Assembly: GCF_017743865.1 (NCBI RefSeq)
Contig: NZ_JAGHRJ010000003.1
Coordinates: forward strand, 496,001 to 560,000
Source of the DNA: Labrenzia sp. R4_2
GTDB lineage: Bacteria; Pseudomonadota; Alphaproteobacteria; Rhizobiales; Stappiaceae
Reading direction: 5' to 3'
DNA length: 64,000 nt
Part shown: piece by piece, positions 52,331 through 62,089 of the stretch
Numbering within the stretch: the first letter of the stretch is position 1
How the letters are laid out: the number at the start of each line of letters is the position of its first letter
Notes under the pieces: model-generated
What the model saw: only the letters and a program-made list of their open reading frames with translations
What the model was told of the DNA's origin: nothing
Databases searched by the model: none
Program-made: the position numbers and the translations under genes

Positions 52331-52408
52331 TATTAGGCTCTGACTTGGTCAGCACCCCATTGCTGGCCGGGTGGTCAAGAGATTGAGCCAATAATCTGGG
52401 AGGATTTC

Positions 52409-53425
52409 ATGCTCACGTCACTCAAAGCCGCGACCGCGGTATCCGCGGGCGCCCTTGCCCTTATTTTTGCAACTGAAACTTTCGCTGCCGATGTCACTTG
52501 GAACGTGTCCCTTTGGGGCAAGCGCCGGGCGTTCACCGAGCATGTCGAGAAGCTTGCTGAGCAGGTCGCTCAAAAGACCGACGGCAAGTTTGAAATCGTC
52601 CTGCACTATGGTGGCGCGCTGTCCAAGTCCCGTGAGAACCTCGATGGTATCTCCTTCGGCGCTTTCGAGATGGCTCAGTTCTGCGCATCTTACCACGCCG
52701 ACAAAAACCCGACATTGACCGTTCTTGAACTGCCGTTCCTGGGCGTTTCAGATCTTGAGACCGAAGTTAAGGTTTCCAAGGCGCTCTACGATCATCCGGC
52801 TGTCCAGCAGGATCTCGGCCGTTGGAACGCCAAACTTCTGATGCCGTCTCCGATGCCGCAATATAACTTTGCCGGCAAAGGCGATGCTCCGGTATCTGTT
52901 TCCGATTTCGACGGCATGCGTGTTCGCGCGCTGGGTGGTCTCGGCAAACTGATGGAAGCAGCAGGTGCTGTTCCGACATCCGTAACCGCATCTGAAACCT
53001 ATCAGGCGATTGACTCCGGCACAGTTCAGGCCGCTGGCTTTGCACCACATGCGCATCTGTCTTTCCGGGTCGTTGAAGTTGCCGATTGGTGGACCAAGAA
53101 CCTGAACCCGGGCACCGTTCATTGCCCGATCGTTGTCAACACAGACGCCTACGCAGCGCTTCCAGATGACTTCAAGGCCGCCCTCGACTCTTCCGTCGAT
53201 CCGGCCCTCGACCATTACCTGGCTACCTACGCCAAGGTTTATGACAAGTGGTGGCCGGAGCTGGACAAGCTTGGCATTCAGCAGGTCGAATTCTCTGATG
53301 AGGAACTGTCGGCATTTGCCGAAAAGGCCGGTCCGATCCACGCAGCTTGGATTGAAGAGCAAACCGCTAACGGTTTGCCGGCTCAAGAGTTGCTCGACAT
53401 GGTCAAAAAGACCATCGCTGAATAA
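52409..53425 (+). CDS. dctP: TRAP transporter C4-dicarboxylate-binding protein DctP
   Basis: A periplasmic binding protein of 338 residues with a signal peptide (MLTSLKAATAVSAGALALIF...). The family core GISFGAFEMAQFCASYHADKN...LELPFLG and the DFDGMRVRALGG and TSVTASETYQAIDSGTVQA motifs are seen; the Arg in MRVRALGG binds the carboxylate in the family. It feeds the DctQM permease. The start has GGGAGGA upstream. The ligand is probably a C4-dicarboxylate but the gene name rests on family and on dctBD. Confidence 0.88.
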   Translation: MLTSLKAATAVSAGALALIFATETFAADVTWNVSLWGKRRAFTEHVEKLAEQVAQKTDGKFEIVLHYGGALSKSRENLDGISFGAFEMAQFCASYHADKNPTLTVLELPFLGVSDLETEVKVSKALYDHPAVQQDLGRWNAKLLMPSPMPQYNFAGKGDAPVSVSDFDGMRVRALGGLGKLMEAAGAVPTSVTASETYQAIDSGTVQAAGFAPHAHLSFRVVEVADWWTKNLNPGTVHCPIVVNTDAYAALPDDFKAALDSSVDPALDHYLATYAKVYDKWWPELDKLGIQQVEFSDEELSAFAEKAGPIHAAWIEEQTANGLPAQELLDMVKKTIAE

Positions 53426-53499
53426 CGTCAGCCTCACTTGAACTCGAAGATGTCTCTCCGGCACCAACTGCCGGGGAGACTTTCCACAGGGCTGATTTC

Positions 53500-54144
53500 A
53501 TGAACATTTCTCCTCAATCGGGCGGTTCAGACACCGACCGTCCCACAACATATATCCGGTTCGATGGATGGCTTGGTCACGTTGAAAACGGATTCAACAT
53601 GATCGCTGCCTTCTCCATTTTGTCACTGATGTTTTTGGCTGTTGCTCAGGTCCTAGGCCGGTTGTTCTTCAACACGCCGATCCCGGGTTTTATCGACATC
53701 ACCGAACAGGCCATGGCGATATTTGCCTTTGCCGGTGTGGCGTATTGCCAAAGAGTTGGCGGTCACATCCGAATGGAAATCGTACTCGGCAAACTGCGCG
53801 GTAGAACGCTGTATATCTTCGAAATGATCGGTGTGATCGTGATCGCCTTTACGGTCGCCCTGTTGATCTGGGGCTCCTGGTTCCATTTCGACCGGTCTTG
53901 GTCGATTGGTGACAGCACGATGGATATCCGCCTCCCGACCTGGCCATCGAAACTCGTCATTCCCGTTGCGTTGAGCCTGCTGTTCTTGCGCCTTCTCATG
54001 CAGATTTATGGATATGCCCGTCTTGTACGCAATCCTGATCGCGAGCCAGTTGCTGTCCCTGTTATCGAGGACGTTGAAAAGGTCGCCCAACATGAAATCG
54101 AAGAAGCCTTTGGCGACGACGCTGTTGCAGGAGACACCAAATGA
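53500..54144 (+). CDS. dctQ: TRAP transporter small permease DctQ
   Basis: A 214-residue membrane protein with four hydrophobic segments (about 28-50, 66-88, 100-122, 146-166) of the DctQ family. GRLFFNTPIPGFIDITEQAMAIFAFAGVAYCQ matches the family. The acidic C terminus (about 190-214) is longer than usual. It overlaps dctM by four bases. Confidence 0.87.
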   Translation: MNISPQSGGSDTDRPTTYIRFDGWLGHVENGFNMIAAFSILSLMFLAVAQVLGRLFFNTPIPGFIDITEQAMAIFAFAGVAYCQRVGGHIRMEIVLGKLRGRTLYIFEMIGVIVIAFTVALLIWGSWFHFDRSWSIGDSTMDIRLPTWPSKLVIPVALSLLFLRLLMQIYGYARLVRNPDREPVAVPVIEDVEKVAQHEIEEAFGDDAVAGDTK

Positions 54145-55511
54145 CACCGTTTGAAGTAGGTCTCCTGATGACCGGCGTCTTGCTGGTTCTGGTTATCATG
54201 GGTGTCCGTGTGGCTTTTGCCGCTGCCTTCGTAGGGCTGGTCGGCCTTATTCTGCATTTCTCGCTGAAAATGGGTTTTGAGCGCGGCTTCTTTGTTGCTC
54301 TCAAGATGGCGGGCACCATCCCGCATTCCAAATCCGTCACCTATGCCCTCTCGGTTTTGCCGACCTTTATTCTGATTGGCTTTCTGGCCTTCTATGCAGG
54401 TTTCACGAAGCAGCTGTTTGAAGCCGCCAAGCGCTGGCTTGGCTGGATGCCGGGCGGCATGGCCGTTGGCACGGTTTTCTCAACCGCAGGCTTTGCAGCC
54501 GTATCCGGTGCATCTGTGGCGACGGCTGCAGTTTTTGCGCGCGTTGCGATTCCAGAAATGCTCAAAGAGGGATACTCGCCAAGACTGTCCGCCGCTGTTG
54601 TGGCAGCAGGCGGAACGCTTGCATCTCTGATCCCGCCATCTGCAATCCTGGTCATCTACGCGATCCTGGTCGAGCAGTCGGTCGGCAAACTCTTAATCGC
54701 GGGCTTTTTGCCGGGCGTGTTTTCCGCACTGATCTATGTAGCGATCATTGTGGGGGTGTCTGCCTGGCGCGGCGATGCTCCGGCCATTAAGGGGTTCACC
54801 TGGAAACAGCGGTTTGAGAGCATCCCGGGCACGCTGCCAATTGTGGCGGTGATCGGGATCATTTTCTGCTCCTTCTTCTTCGGACTGGCCACGCCAACAG
54901 AGGCCGGCTCGCTCGGCGCCTTCGTGGTTCTGATGGTTGCCTTTGCAAAGGGCATGAAGTTCCAGCAACTCGGACAAGCGCTTCATGAGACAGCCAAGCT
55001 GACGGTCATGATCTTCACCCTGATCTGGGGCGTTCTGGTCTATGTTCGCTTTCTGGGCTTCGCCGGATTGCCGGAAGCATTCCGGGATTTCATCGTTGCC
55101 CTGGAGTTCTCTCCGTGGCTGATCATGATCTGCATTCTGCTGGCCTATGCCGTGCTGGGCATGTTCATGGATGCGATCGGCATGCTGATCCTGACTCTGC
55201 CGGTAGTCTACCCTGCGGTGATGGCGCTGAATGGCGGCGAGGGCGTTTCTGCGGCCGACAGTACATTTGGCATGTCGGGCGAAGCATGCGCGATCTGGTT
55301 CGGAATTCTGGTGGTGAAGATGGCGGAGCTCTGTTTGATCACCCCGCCAATTGGGCTGAACTGTTTCGTGGTGTCGGGCGTGCGCCCGGACATCCCGGTT
55401 CAGGAAGTCTTCCGCGGCTGTATCCCGTTCTTCATCGCAGACGTTCTGACGATTGCCGGCTTGCTCGCCTTCCCGTCGATCATCACCTGGCTGCCATCGT
55501 TGATGGGGTAG
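54141..55511 (+). CDS. dctM: TRAP transporter large permease DctM
   Basis: A 456-residue membrane protein of the DctM family with about 12 hydrophobic segments. It has LMTGVLLVLVIMGVRVAFA and the LIPPSAILVIYAILVEQSVGKLLIAGFLPG block. It carries the solute across the membrane using a sodium gradient with DctP and DctQ. The start ATG overlaps dctQ. A strong bidirectional terminator follows. Confidence 0.9.
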   Translation: MTPFEVGLLMTGVLLVLVIMGVRVAFAAAFVGLVGLILHFSLKMGFERGFFVALKMAGTIPHSKSVTYALSVLPTFILIGFLAFYAGFTKQLFEAAKRWLGWMPGGMAVGTVFSTAGFAAVSGASVATAAVFARVAIPEMLKEGYSPRLSAAVVAAGGTLASLIPPSAILVIYAILVEQSVGKLLIAGFLPGVFSALIYVAIIVGVSAWRGDAPAIKGFTWKQRFESIPGTLPIVAVIGIIFCSFFFGLATPTEAGSLGAFVVLMVAFAKGMKFQQLGQALHETAKLTVMIFTLIWGVLVYVRFLGFAGLPEAFRDFIVALEFSPWLIMICILLAYAVLGMFMDAIGMLILTLPVVYPAVMALNGGEGVSAADSTFGMSGEACAIWFGILVVKMAELCLITPPIGLNCFVVSGVRPDIPVQEVFRGCIPFFIADVLTIAGLLAFPSIITWLPSLMG

Positions 55512-55531
55512 ATCTGACGTCGAGTTCGCCC

Positions 55532-55568
55532 AAAAAAGAAAGCCGCCGGATTTCCGGCGGCTTTTTAA
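55532..55568. terminator. Bidirectional terminator between dctM and the DUF805 gene
   Basis: Perfect 10-bp stem AAGCCGCCGG / CCGGCGGCTT (55541-55550, 55555-55564) with a 4-base loop, T-run to the right and A-run to the left. Confidence 0.92.
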
Positions 55569-55583
55569 CGGGCAAGTCCGTGA

Positions 55584-56114
55584 TCAAAGATCGTAGCGAT
55601 TTGCGCCCTTGGTTCCCGGCATCAGGCTGTTGGCCAACAGCAAATAGATGTTCAGAAACGGAACGAGATAACCGAAGTACCAATACCCTGTCACACCACG
55701 GTCTTGAAACCGGCGCGCTTCGAGAGAGAAGCGCAGCATCATCATGACGAAACAGAACGTCAGGAACCGGAGCACAAAACCGATGTCATGGCTGGCAGAA
55801 GCAATGTCTCCCCAATTGAAAGAGCCTGCGGCTTGGGCAAAGGCAATGTAGCCAATGATGGATGTGACCGTGTAGGCCGATCCGATAATCCAGTAGTCGA
55901 GACGGGAGACCCGACCGCGGAAGCCGAACAAGGTTCCTCCTACGAAGCACATTGCAGACCAGAGGCCAGACGTTTTGCCGGGTTTGGTTTCTCGTGTCGC
56001 GGCAGTGTAAGCAGGAGCCGTGAATGTTGTTGAGGCAACCTGCGGCAGCGACAGGCCTCGAGTCGTGTTTTGCTGTTCCAACTGCTTTTGCAAGTCGTTA
56101 GACGTTACGCGCAT
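55584..56114 (-). CDS. DUF805 membrane protein
   Basis: A 176-residue protein with a soluble N-terminal part (about 1-50) and four hydrophobic segments. The DUF805 signature is seen as FRGRVSRLDYWIIGSAY and RRFQDRGVTGYWYF near the end, with a final LPGTKG-like stretch. The function is unknown. It begins with ATG at 56114. Confidence 0.8.
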   Translation of the reverse strand: MRVTSNDLQKQLEQQNTTRGLSLPQVASTTFTAPAYTAATRETKPGKTSGLWSAMCFVGGTLFGFRGRVSRLDYWIIGSAYTVTSIIGYIAFAQAAGSFNWGDIASASHDIGFVLRFLTFCFVMMMLRFSLEARRFQDRGVTGYWYFGYLVPFLNIYLLLANSLMPGTKGANRYDL

Positions 56115-56331
56115 TGCCTATAACCCGTCATTTAACCGGTGAGACTTTCATGTCAGGACGCCCCAGTGTGGTCTCCACCGGAGCGGTTCGTCCATTGAGC
56201 TCTTTTCTTGAAGCGGCAGTCTAGGGGCGGCGAATTAAGTGTTCAGAAAAGGAATGGATAAAATAGTTTTCAAATTGAGCGGTTTCGCAATCTGCATGAT
56301 CAGAGGGTAGAGCAGGCCGCAAAAAACAGTC

Positions 56332-57900
56332 CTAAAACAGACTTCCTTGGTCAGCGGCGGGCTTTTGTGAAGCTGCTTTTTTGGTTGCGGAGGTTTTGGG
56401 TTTCTTCAGCGCTGAGCCACTGCTCACGGCAACAACGTCAAGTGTACCGTCGGCCAGTTCAACGGACAGCGCTGCACCAGTCTCAACCGCGGAAGCGGAT
56501 CGGATCGGTTGGCCATCAGCATCGCGCACCACCGCATAGCCACGGGCGAGCACATCCTTGTAGGAAAGCGACTTCAAAAGTTTCTGCAGGCCGTCCAGCT
56601 TGGCTGCACTGTCCTTAAGCCGGGTCAGGTAAGCCCGGTCAAGCCGGTCGCCGAGGCCAGTTACGCGTTCTTTGGAAAGGGCGGTTTGCTGAGACAGCCG
56701 AGAGGGTGTCAATCGGGCCACAACAGCGTCAAACGCCTGGCGTTTTTGCGCAATCCCGACAGATAGGGCCCGCTGCTGCCTATCCCCAGCAACCAAAAGA
56801 TCCTGCCGCGCCTTTGTGCTGAGCCGCGTGAGCACGATGGGGGACAAGCGGGCCGAAGCGTTCTGATAGGTAGAGCGGTGATGCTTGGTGTTGACGATCA
56901 GGCCGCGTTCCAGGCTGTTGGCCGCCGTGTCGAACCGTTGCCTGGGCAAAGCCAGCAAATCTCGTGGGGCGGGGAGCGCAGCACTTGCGGCGCGCAGCTC
57001 CGTTCGCCGTGACCCGACAAACCTCTGCAAGCCGGTCGACAGTCGTCGCGCCCGGTCATCGACCATGGACATGAGCTCGGCCTTGACCGGAACCGCAATC
57101 TCGGCAGCCCCGGTCGGCGTCGGGGCTCTGAGATCTGCAGCCAGATCGATCAATGTCCAGTCGGTCTCGTGGCCAACGGCCGAAATCAGGGGGATCTGGC
57201 TTTCCGCCGCCGCCCTTACAACGGCTTCTTCATTGAAACCCCAAAGGTCTTCGATGCTGCCACCACCTCGCGCAACAATGACGAGGTCCGGGCGTGGAAT
57301 CCTACCGCCAGGCTGTAAGGCGTTAAAGCCTCGGATGCCGTTGACAACTTCCGCACCGCTTGTTTCGCCCTGAACGCGGACGGGCCAGACAAGGACATGG
57401 ACCGGAAACCGGTCGGAGATGCGGTGCAGGATATCGCGGATCACAGCCCCGGTGGGGGATGTCACAACGCCGATTATATTTGGTAATGATGGCAGTGGGC
57501 GTTTGCGTTCTTCGGCAAAGAGGCCCTCGGCGGCAAGCTTCTTCTTGCGCTCTTCAAGCAACGCCATCAGCGCGCCGGCGCCTGCCGGTTCCAGTGCGTC
57601 GATGACCATCTGGTATTTGGATTGGCCCGGGAATGTTGTGATCTTGCCCGTCGCGATCACCTCCAGACCTTGTTCTGGCTGGATCTTCAGTTTGGACGCA
57701 ACGCCGCGCCAGATAACACCGGACAGAACTGCACGGTCATCCTTCAGATCCAGGTAAATGTGGCCCGATCCCGGCCGCGAAATCCGTCCCAACTCGCCGC
57801 GCACCCGCACATAGCCAAATGCGTCTTCCATCGTGCGTTTGATGGAAAACGAGATTTCCGAAACGGAAAACTCAGCGACGTTGGATGAAGTATCGGCCAA
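56332..57900 (-). CDS. xseA: Exodeoxyribonuclease VII large subunit XseA
   Basis: The large subunit of exonuclease VII, which degrades single-stranded DNA from both ends. An OB-fold domain (about 5-100, [27 protein letters not shown]) is followed by the catalytic core ([45 protein letters not shown]) and a long coiled-coil region. Two TTG starts are possible; 57900 is used because AAAAGGGA lies 9 bases upstream, and the longer frame (57954) adds 18 unconserved residues. The gene ends at 56332 and lies downstream of ilvA. Confidence 0.9.
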   Translation of the reverse strand: MADTSSNVAEFSVSEISFSIKRTMEDAFGYVRVRGELGRISRPGSGHIYLDLKDDRAVLSGVIWRGVASKLKIQPEQGLEVIATGKITTFPGQSKYQMVIDALEPAGAGALMALLEERKKKLAAEGLFAEERKRPLPSLPNIIGVVTSPTGAVIRDILHRISDRFPVHVLVWPVRVQGETSGAEVVNGIRGFNALQPGGRIPRPDLVIVARGGGSIEDLWGFNEEAVVRAAAESQIPLISAVGHETDWTLIDLAADLRAPTPTGAAEIAVPVKAELMSMVDDRARRLSTGLQRFVGSRRTELRAASAALPAPRDLLALPRQRFDTAANSLERGLIVNTKHHRSTYQNASARLSPIVLTRLSTKARQDLLVAGDRQQRALSVGIAQKRQAFDAVVARLTPSRLSQQTALSKERVTGLGDRLDRAYLTRLKDSAAKLDGLQKLLKSLSYKDVLARGYAVVRDADGQPIRSASAVETGAALSVELADGTLDVVAVSSGSALKKPKTSATKKAASQKPAADQGSLF

Positions 57901-57969
57901 TTGCGTGATTCCCTTTTGCCCCGTGAAATTGGCGGTTGGGATGACGCCGGTCAAGGGCAGGTCACGAGG

Positions 57970-59226
57970 TCAGATCACGAAGTTCGCGATTGCCTCATTG
58001 TCCGTAATGTCTTCCCAGCGGATGTCAGACCGGTCAAAGCTGTCGTGCAAGGTTTGGAAGTTTTCTGGCTGTTTTGTCTCAATGCCGATGAGAACCGAAC
58101 CGAAGTTGCGGGCAGATTTTTTCAGGTACTCAAACCGGGCAATGTCATCATCCGGGCCCAGCAGAGACAGGAAGTCTTTCAATGCCCCCGGACGCTGTGG
58201 CAACTGGATGACATAGTACTTTTTGAGGCCGGAGAACTTTAGCGCCCGCTCTTTCACCTCCGGCAGACGTTCGAAGTCGAAGTTGCCGCCCGAAACCACA
58301 CAGACGATTTTCTTCCCCTTCACCTGCTCCATGGGGAGCCGATTGAGTGCATCAATAGCCAGTGCTCCTGCCGGCTCCAGCACAATCCCTTCAATGTTGA
58401 GCATATCGATCATGGTCGCGCACACACCGTCGGTGGGGGCGAGGATCACGTCTTCTGGTGCGAAGGTGGAAAGCTGTTTGAAGTTTTCTGTGCCGATTTG
58501 GGCAACCGCTGCGCCATCGACGAAGTTATCGACCCAGTCAAGCCGCACCCGCTCATTTGCTTGGAGGCTGTTGTAAAGACTGGGAGCGTTTTCCGGCTCG
58601 ACCAAACTGAATTTCGCGGTGAGCCCTTTTTCGGAAAAATAGCGGCTCACGCCCGCAGACAGTCCGCCTCCGCCGACCGGAAGGATGAGCCGGTCCCAGT
58701 TGGTGCCTTCAGGTGTCTGTTCCACGATTTCCTTGCCGACGGTGGCTTGCCCCAGAATGATTGTTTCGTGATCAAACGGCGGCACCATCAAGCCGTTGTT
58801 CTGCGCACAGTATTCCAGAGCGGCCTTGTTCGCGGCGTCAAAGCCGTCACCGATGAGTTTGATGTCTACGAGCGGCGCGCCAAAAGATCGGGTCTTCTGG
58901 ATTTTTTGTTGAGGTGTTGTGAGCGGCATGAAGACGATGCCCGGCTTGCCGAAATGCCGGCAGGCAAAGGCAAAGCCCTGCGCATGATTGCCTGCGGAAG
59001 AGCACACGAAAAGAGCGCAGTCTGGATCTTTGTCCAAGGCCTGATGGATAAAGGCATAGGCGCCGCGCACCTTGTAGCTGCGCACCGGGGTAAGGTCCTC
59101 CCGCTTGAGCCAGATGTCGGCCTGATGGAGGTCGGACAGATATTGGCTGTATTGGAGAGGTGTCGGTTCCAGAACTCCGGACAGGAGCTCATGGATCTTG
59201 GAGACATCGTCGGCAAACTGTCCCAC
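57970..59226 (-). CDS. ilvA: Threonine ammonia-lyase IlvA (biosynthetic)
   Basis: It deaminates threonine to 2-oxobutanoate, the first step of isoleucine synthesis. The PLP Lys is Lys52 in VRSYKVRGAY. Other parts include SAGNHAQGFA and PVGGGGLSAGVS. A C-terminal ACT-like domain (about 340-418) is present as one copy, in the 418-residue IlvA form of alphaproteobacteria. It starts with GTG at 59226, behind GGGAAAG. It precedes xseA on the same strand. Confidence 0.92.
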   Translation of the reverse strand: MGQFADDVSKIHELLSGVLEPTPLQYSQYLSDLHQADIWLKREDLTPVRSYKVRGAYAFIHQALDKDPDCALFVCSSAGNHAQGFAFACRHFGKPGIVFMPLTTPQQKIQKTRSFGAPLVDIKLIGDGFDAANKAALEYCAQNNGLMVPPFDHETIILGQATVGKEIVEQTPEGTNWDRLILPVGGGGLSAGVSRYFSEKGLTAKFSLVEPENAPSLYNSLQANERVRLDWVDNFVDGAAVAQIGTENFKQLSTFAPEDVILAPTDGVCATMIDMLNIEGIVLEPAGALAIDALNRLPMEQVKGKKIVCVVSGGNFDFERLPEVKERALKFSGLKKYYVIQLPQRPGALKDFLSLLGPDDDIARFEYLKKSARNFGSVLIGIETKQPENFQTLHDSFDRSDIRWEDITDNEAIANFVI

Positions 59227-59437
59227 GTGAATTGCTTTCCCGGTTATCGAAAATTGATGTCCTACTCATCTGAACGGGCCTCAAAAATCAAGGCCCGCAG
59301 TTTTCAAAACAGTCCCGAGGATTGAAAATCGCCTGGAAACAGGAATGCTGTGAAGCATCTGACGTTTTGAAAAATCCGCCTTGAATCGAGCACATTCCAC
59401 CGCCTACCTAAAACGCATGGGGAAATACGAGTTTAAT

Positions 59438-60175
59438 ATGCAACGTCTTTTTCTGCGTCACATCCTGGCTGATGGCGCCCGTATCGAAGCGGATCGCGGG
59501 CAGGCGAACTACCTTTTGAACGTCTTGCGTTTAAAGGACGGGGACTACGTTCTGGTCTTTAACGGCAGCGACGGTGAGTGGCTGGCGAAGATCCAGAGCA
59601 GCGGCCGGCGTGCCTGTTCGCTGCAACTCATGGAACGGACGCGCGAACAATCCGCACCAAATGACTTGATCTACATGTTTGCGCCGCTCAAGCACGCACG
59701 CTTGGATTACATGGTCCAAAAGGCGGTCGAGATGGGGGCAGGCAGTCTTATGCCGGTCATGACGCAGCACACACAGTCCAGCCGGGTAAATGTCGAGCGC
59801 ATGGAGGCAAATGTCATTGAAGCGGCCGAGCAATGCGGCGTGCTTTCTGTCCCTAGTGTTTTGTCTCCGATGTCGCTCAAAGATGTTCTTGCCGCATGGC
59901 CTGAGGCACATGCTGGACGGAAACTGCTTTTCTGCGACGAAGGCGAAGAGACCAACAATCCTCTTTTGACCCTTGTGCAGCTGAAAGAAAACGGACCACC
60001 GCCGTTGGCCATTCTCATCGGGCCGGAAGGCGGGTTTTCGGAAGACGAACGCGCACTTTTGAAAGACCTGGATTTCGTGACCCCAATCCCATTGGGCCCG
60101 AGGATCTTAAGGGCCGACACGGCAGCAGTCGCAGCCCTTGCTGTTGTCCAAGCAACCGTCGGAGACTGGAAGTAG
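59438..60175 (+). CDS. rsmE: 16S rRNA (uracil-1498-N3)-methyltransferase RsmE
   Basis: A SPOUT methyltransferase of 245 residues. The N-terminal PUA-like part (about 1-75) includes [32 protein letters not shown]. The C-terminal SPOUT part has [12 protein letters not shown] and [15 protein letters not shown], the SAM-binding knot. It methylates U1498 of 16S rRNA with SAM. The ATG at 59438 is used because family similarity begins there. It ends 2 bases before the cyclase gene. Confidence 0.92.
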   Translation: MQRLFLRHILADGARIEADRGQANYLLNVLRLKDGDYVLVFNGSDGEWLAKIQSSGRRACSLQLMERTREQSAPNDLIYMFAPLKHARLDYMVQKAVEMGAGSLMPVMTQHTQSSRVNVERMEANVIEAAEQCGVLSVPSVLSPMSLKDVLAAWPEAHAGRKLLFCDEGEETNNPLLTLVQLKENGPPPLAILIGPEGGFSEDERALLKDLDFVTPIPLGPRILRADTAAVAALAVVQATVGDWK

Positions 60176-60177
60176 CC

Positions 60178-61935
60178 ATGGACAAGGAGAAGCGCCCAGC
60201 AAAAGATATCTCTGCCCCAGACAACGCTTCTCCAACCCTTTCCCAGCACGGCGGGCCAATGCATTCGCGACGTGGCCGGAAACCTTTCAGAATTCCGGTT
60301 GGTGTGGCGCTCGGGTTGGTTTTCTCGCTTCTGCTAGTCGCAATTTGCGGATTGATCATTGCTTACATGGCTGCTGCGGACCGGCGTATTGCGGGCCGCT
60401 TGCTGGATCAGCAAGCGGCGGCCATCCTGAATGCCAATCAGGCTGTTTTGGACAAGTTCTTCTCTGAACAAGATGTTCTGCTTCGCACGATTGCAGTTCA
60501 TGCAGCGGCGATGCAGCGGCACCTGAACGACGACGATCTTGAGGCATATAAAAAGCTGCTTCCGGAAAATGCTGAGTTTGAACTTGGCCGATCGGTCATG
60601 GACGATGCGCCGGCCGACGAACTGCCGGACGTCGCGTGGTCCGCATTTGAATGGCGCGAGGGGCAGGCGGAAGCCGTGAAAACTGCCGAATTGGACCTTG
60701 GAAACGGTCAGAGCCTGTTCGTTCATTATCCGCGTGCCGTGTTTCTTGATGTCGCCAGGGACATGACCTGGGATAACCGGCAGCAAGTGTTTTTGCTCTC
60801 AGGCCGCAACAACGTGATTGTTGTCCACGGCTTGGAGGGAGTGGATTACTCGGCATCGCCGGAGACGCCATTGCCATCGCTCACAGAAATGACGGAAACA
60901 CCGTTACACCTGATCTGGGATGCAGGGCGTCAGGCGCACATGATTGACGGGCAGATTAGCGGACGTTTGTTTCCAGCTTTTGGCGGCTTCTACACCGCGA
61001 TTTATATGGAGCTCGACACAGGACCTGCCGACGGTTGGATCATCGGAACGCTTTATCGAGCCGACCAATTCGGAGAAGCATTGGATCAGACCCAGGTGGT
61101 GCTCTACGCAGCATTGGCGGCGCTGCTCGCTGGAGCTGCCTTGTCGTTCATAGTTGGGCGCAAGTTGGGGCGTCCGCTGGGACGGTTGGCTGAAGCGGCC
61201 GCTGATCTCCGCAAGCTGGAATTTCATGAAGAACACCGTCTGCCGTCTTCGCCTTTGGCTGAACTCAACGATGTTAATCAGGCCTTCAACGGGTCGATCG
61301 GTGCACTCAATGCCTTTGCCAAATACGTGCCGCGTCAGCTCGTAACCCGGCTGATCGAAGAAGGCATGACCGACAGCCGGAACATTGAACTCCGGGAAAT
61401 GACGATTGTGTTCACGGACCTTGCAGGCTTCACCAGCTTGGCATCCAATTTGAGCGCAGAAGAAACAGCGGCCTATCTGAACGGCTATTTCGAAACGGTC
61501 TCAAAAGTAATCGCCGACAGGGACGGGACCATCGACAAGTTTCTTGGAGACGGTGTCATGGCATTTTGGGGGGCACCGTCCGACCAACCGGACCATGCCT
61601 CGAAGGCAATCGCGGCTGTCACGGCATTGGCTGAGCAGATTGAAAAGGACAGCGCGTTGAACATGCGCCTCAGGATCGGCATTCATACTGGCAAGGTTGT
61701 TGTTGGTGACATAGGGTCTGCCTCGCGAATGAATTATACGGTCATCGGTGATGCGGTGAACGTTGCAGCCCGCCTGCAAGAGTATGGCAAGCACGTTGAC
61801 CCAGGTGCCAAGGTCATCGCGCTTGCAAGCGGAGACACCATGGCGCAATTGCCTGAAGGAGTGAAGGCAACCAGCCTGGGTCCTATAAAACTCAGGGGCC
61901 GTGAGGAGGCTTTGACGGTCTTCAGGATTGCGTGA
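60178..61935 (+). CDS. Class III adenylate cyclase, membrane-bound with HAMP
   Basis: A 585-residue cyclase. Membrane segments lie at about 42-64 and 308-328 with a large periplasmic sensor between, then a HAMP-like linker (about 330-385). The catalytic domain (about 405-580) has metal-binding Asp414 and Asp458, the adenine-selecting Lys454, and Asn528 and Arg532 for the transition state. The second base-selecting position, seven before the Asn, is Thr521 rather than Asp; this Lys/Thr pair marks class IIIb cyclases, a group with bicarbonate-responsive members. The product is probably cAMP. It lies between rsmE and gshA. Confidence 0.85.
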   Translation: MDKEKRPAKDISAPDNASPTLSQHGGPMHSRRGRKPFRIPVGVALGLVFSLLLVAICGLIIAYMAAADRRIAGRLLDQQAAAILNANQAVLDKFFSEQDVLLRTIAVHAAAMQRHLNDDDLEAYKKLLPENAEFELGRSVMDDAPADELPDVAWSAFEWREGQAEAVKTAELDLGNGQSLFVHYPRAVFLDVARDMTWDNRQQVFLLSGRNNVIVVHGLEGVDYSASPETPLPSLTEMTETPLHLIWDAGRQAHMIDGQISGRLFPAFGGFYTAIYMELDTGPADGWIIGTLYRADQFGEALDQTQVVLYAALAALLAGAALSFIVGRKLGRPLGRLAEAAADLRKLEFHEEHRLPSSPLAELNDVNQAFNGSIGALNAFAKYVPRQLVTRLIEEGMTDSRNIELREMTIVFTDLAGFTSLASNLSAEETAAYLNGYFETVSKVIADRDGTIDKFLGDGVMAFWGAPSDQPDHASKAIAAVTALAEQIEKDSALNMRLRIGIHTGKVVVGDIGSASRMNYTVIGDAVNVAARLQEYGKHVDPGAKVIALASGDTMAQLPEGVKATSLGPIKLRGREEALTVFRIA

Positions 61936-62089
61936 GGCGCACCTGCGTGTCGCATCTGCGCTTGCATTCTACTTTCAAGACTCCTAAATCACCGGAACTC
62001 ATAAACGCCGGAAAAGGCATCGGATCATCGCGGTTTTAAGGGGGCTGGGCTCCTTATGATTTGCACCGCAAACACTGAAGGATGGTTGT

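Noticed and set aside
55115..55747. 210-codon plus-strand frame over the end of dctM
   Set aside because: It overlaps dctM in another frame and crosses the strong terminator after it.
56149..56223. 24-codon plus-strand frame between the DUF805 gene and xseA
   Set aside because: No ribosome binding site of note, very short, and no sign of conservation that I can see.
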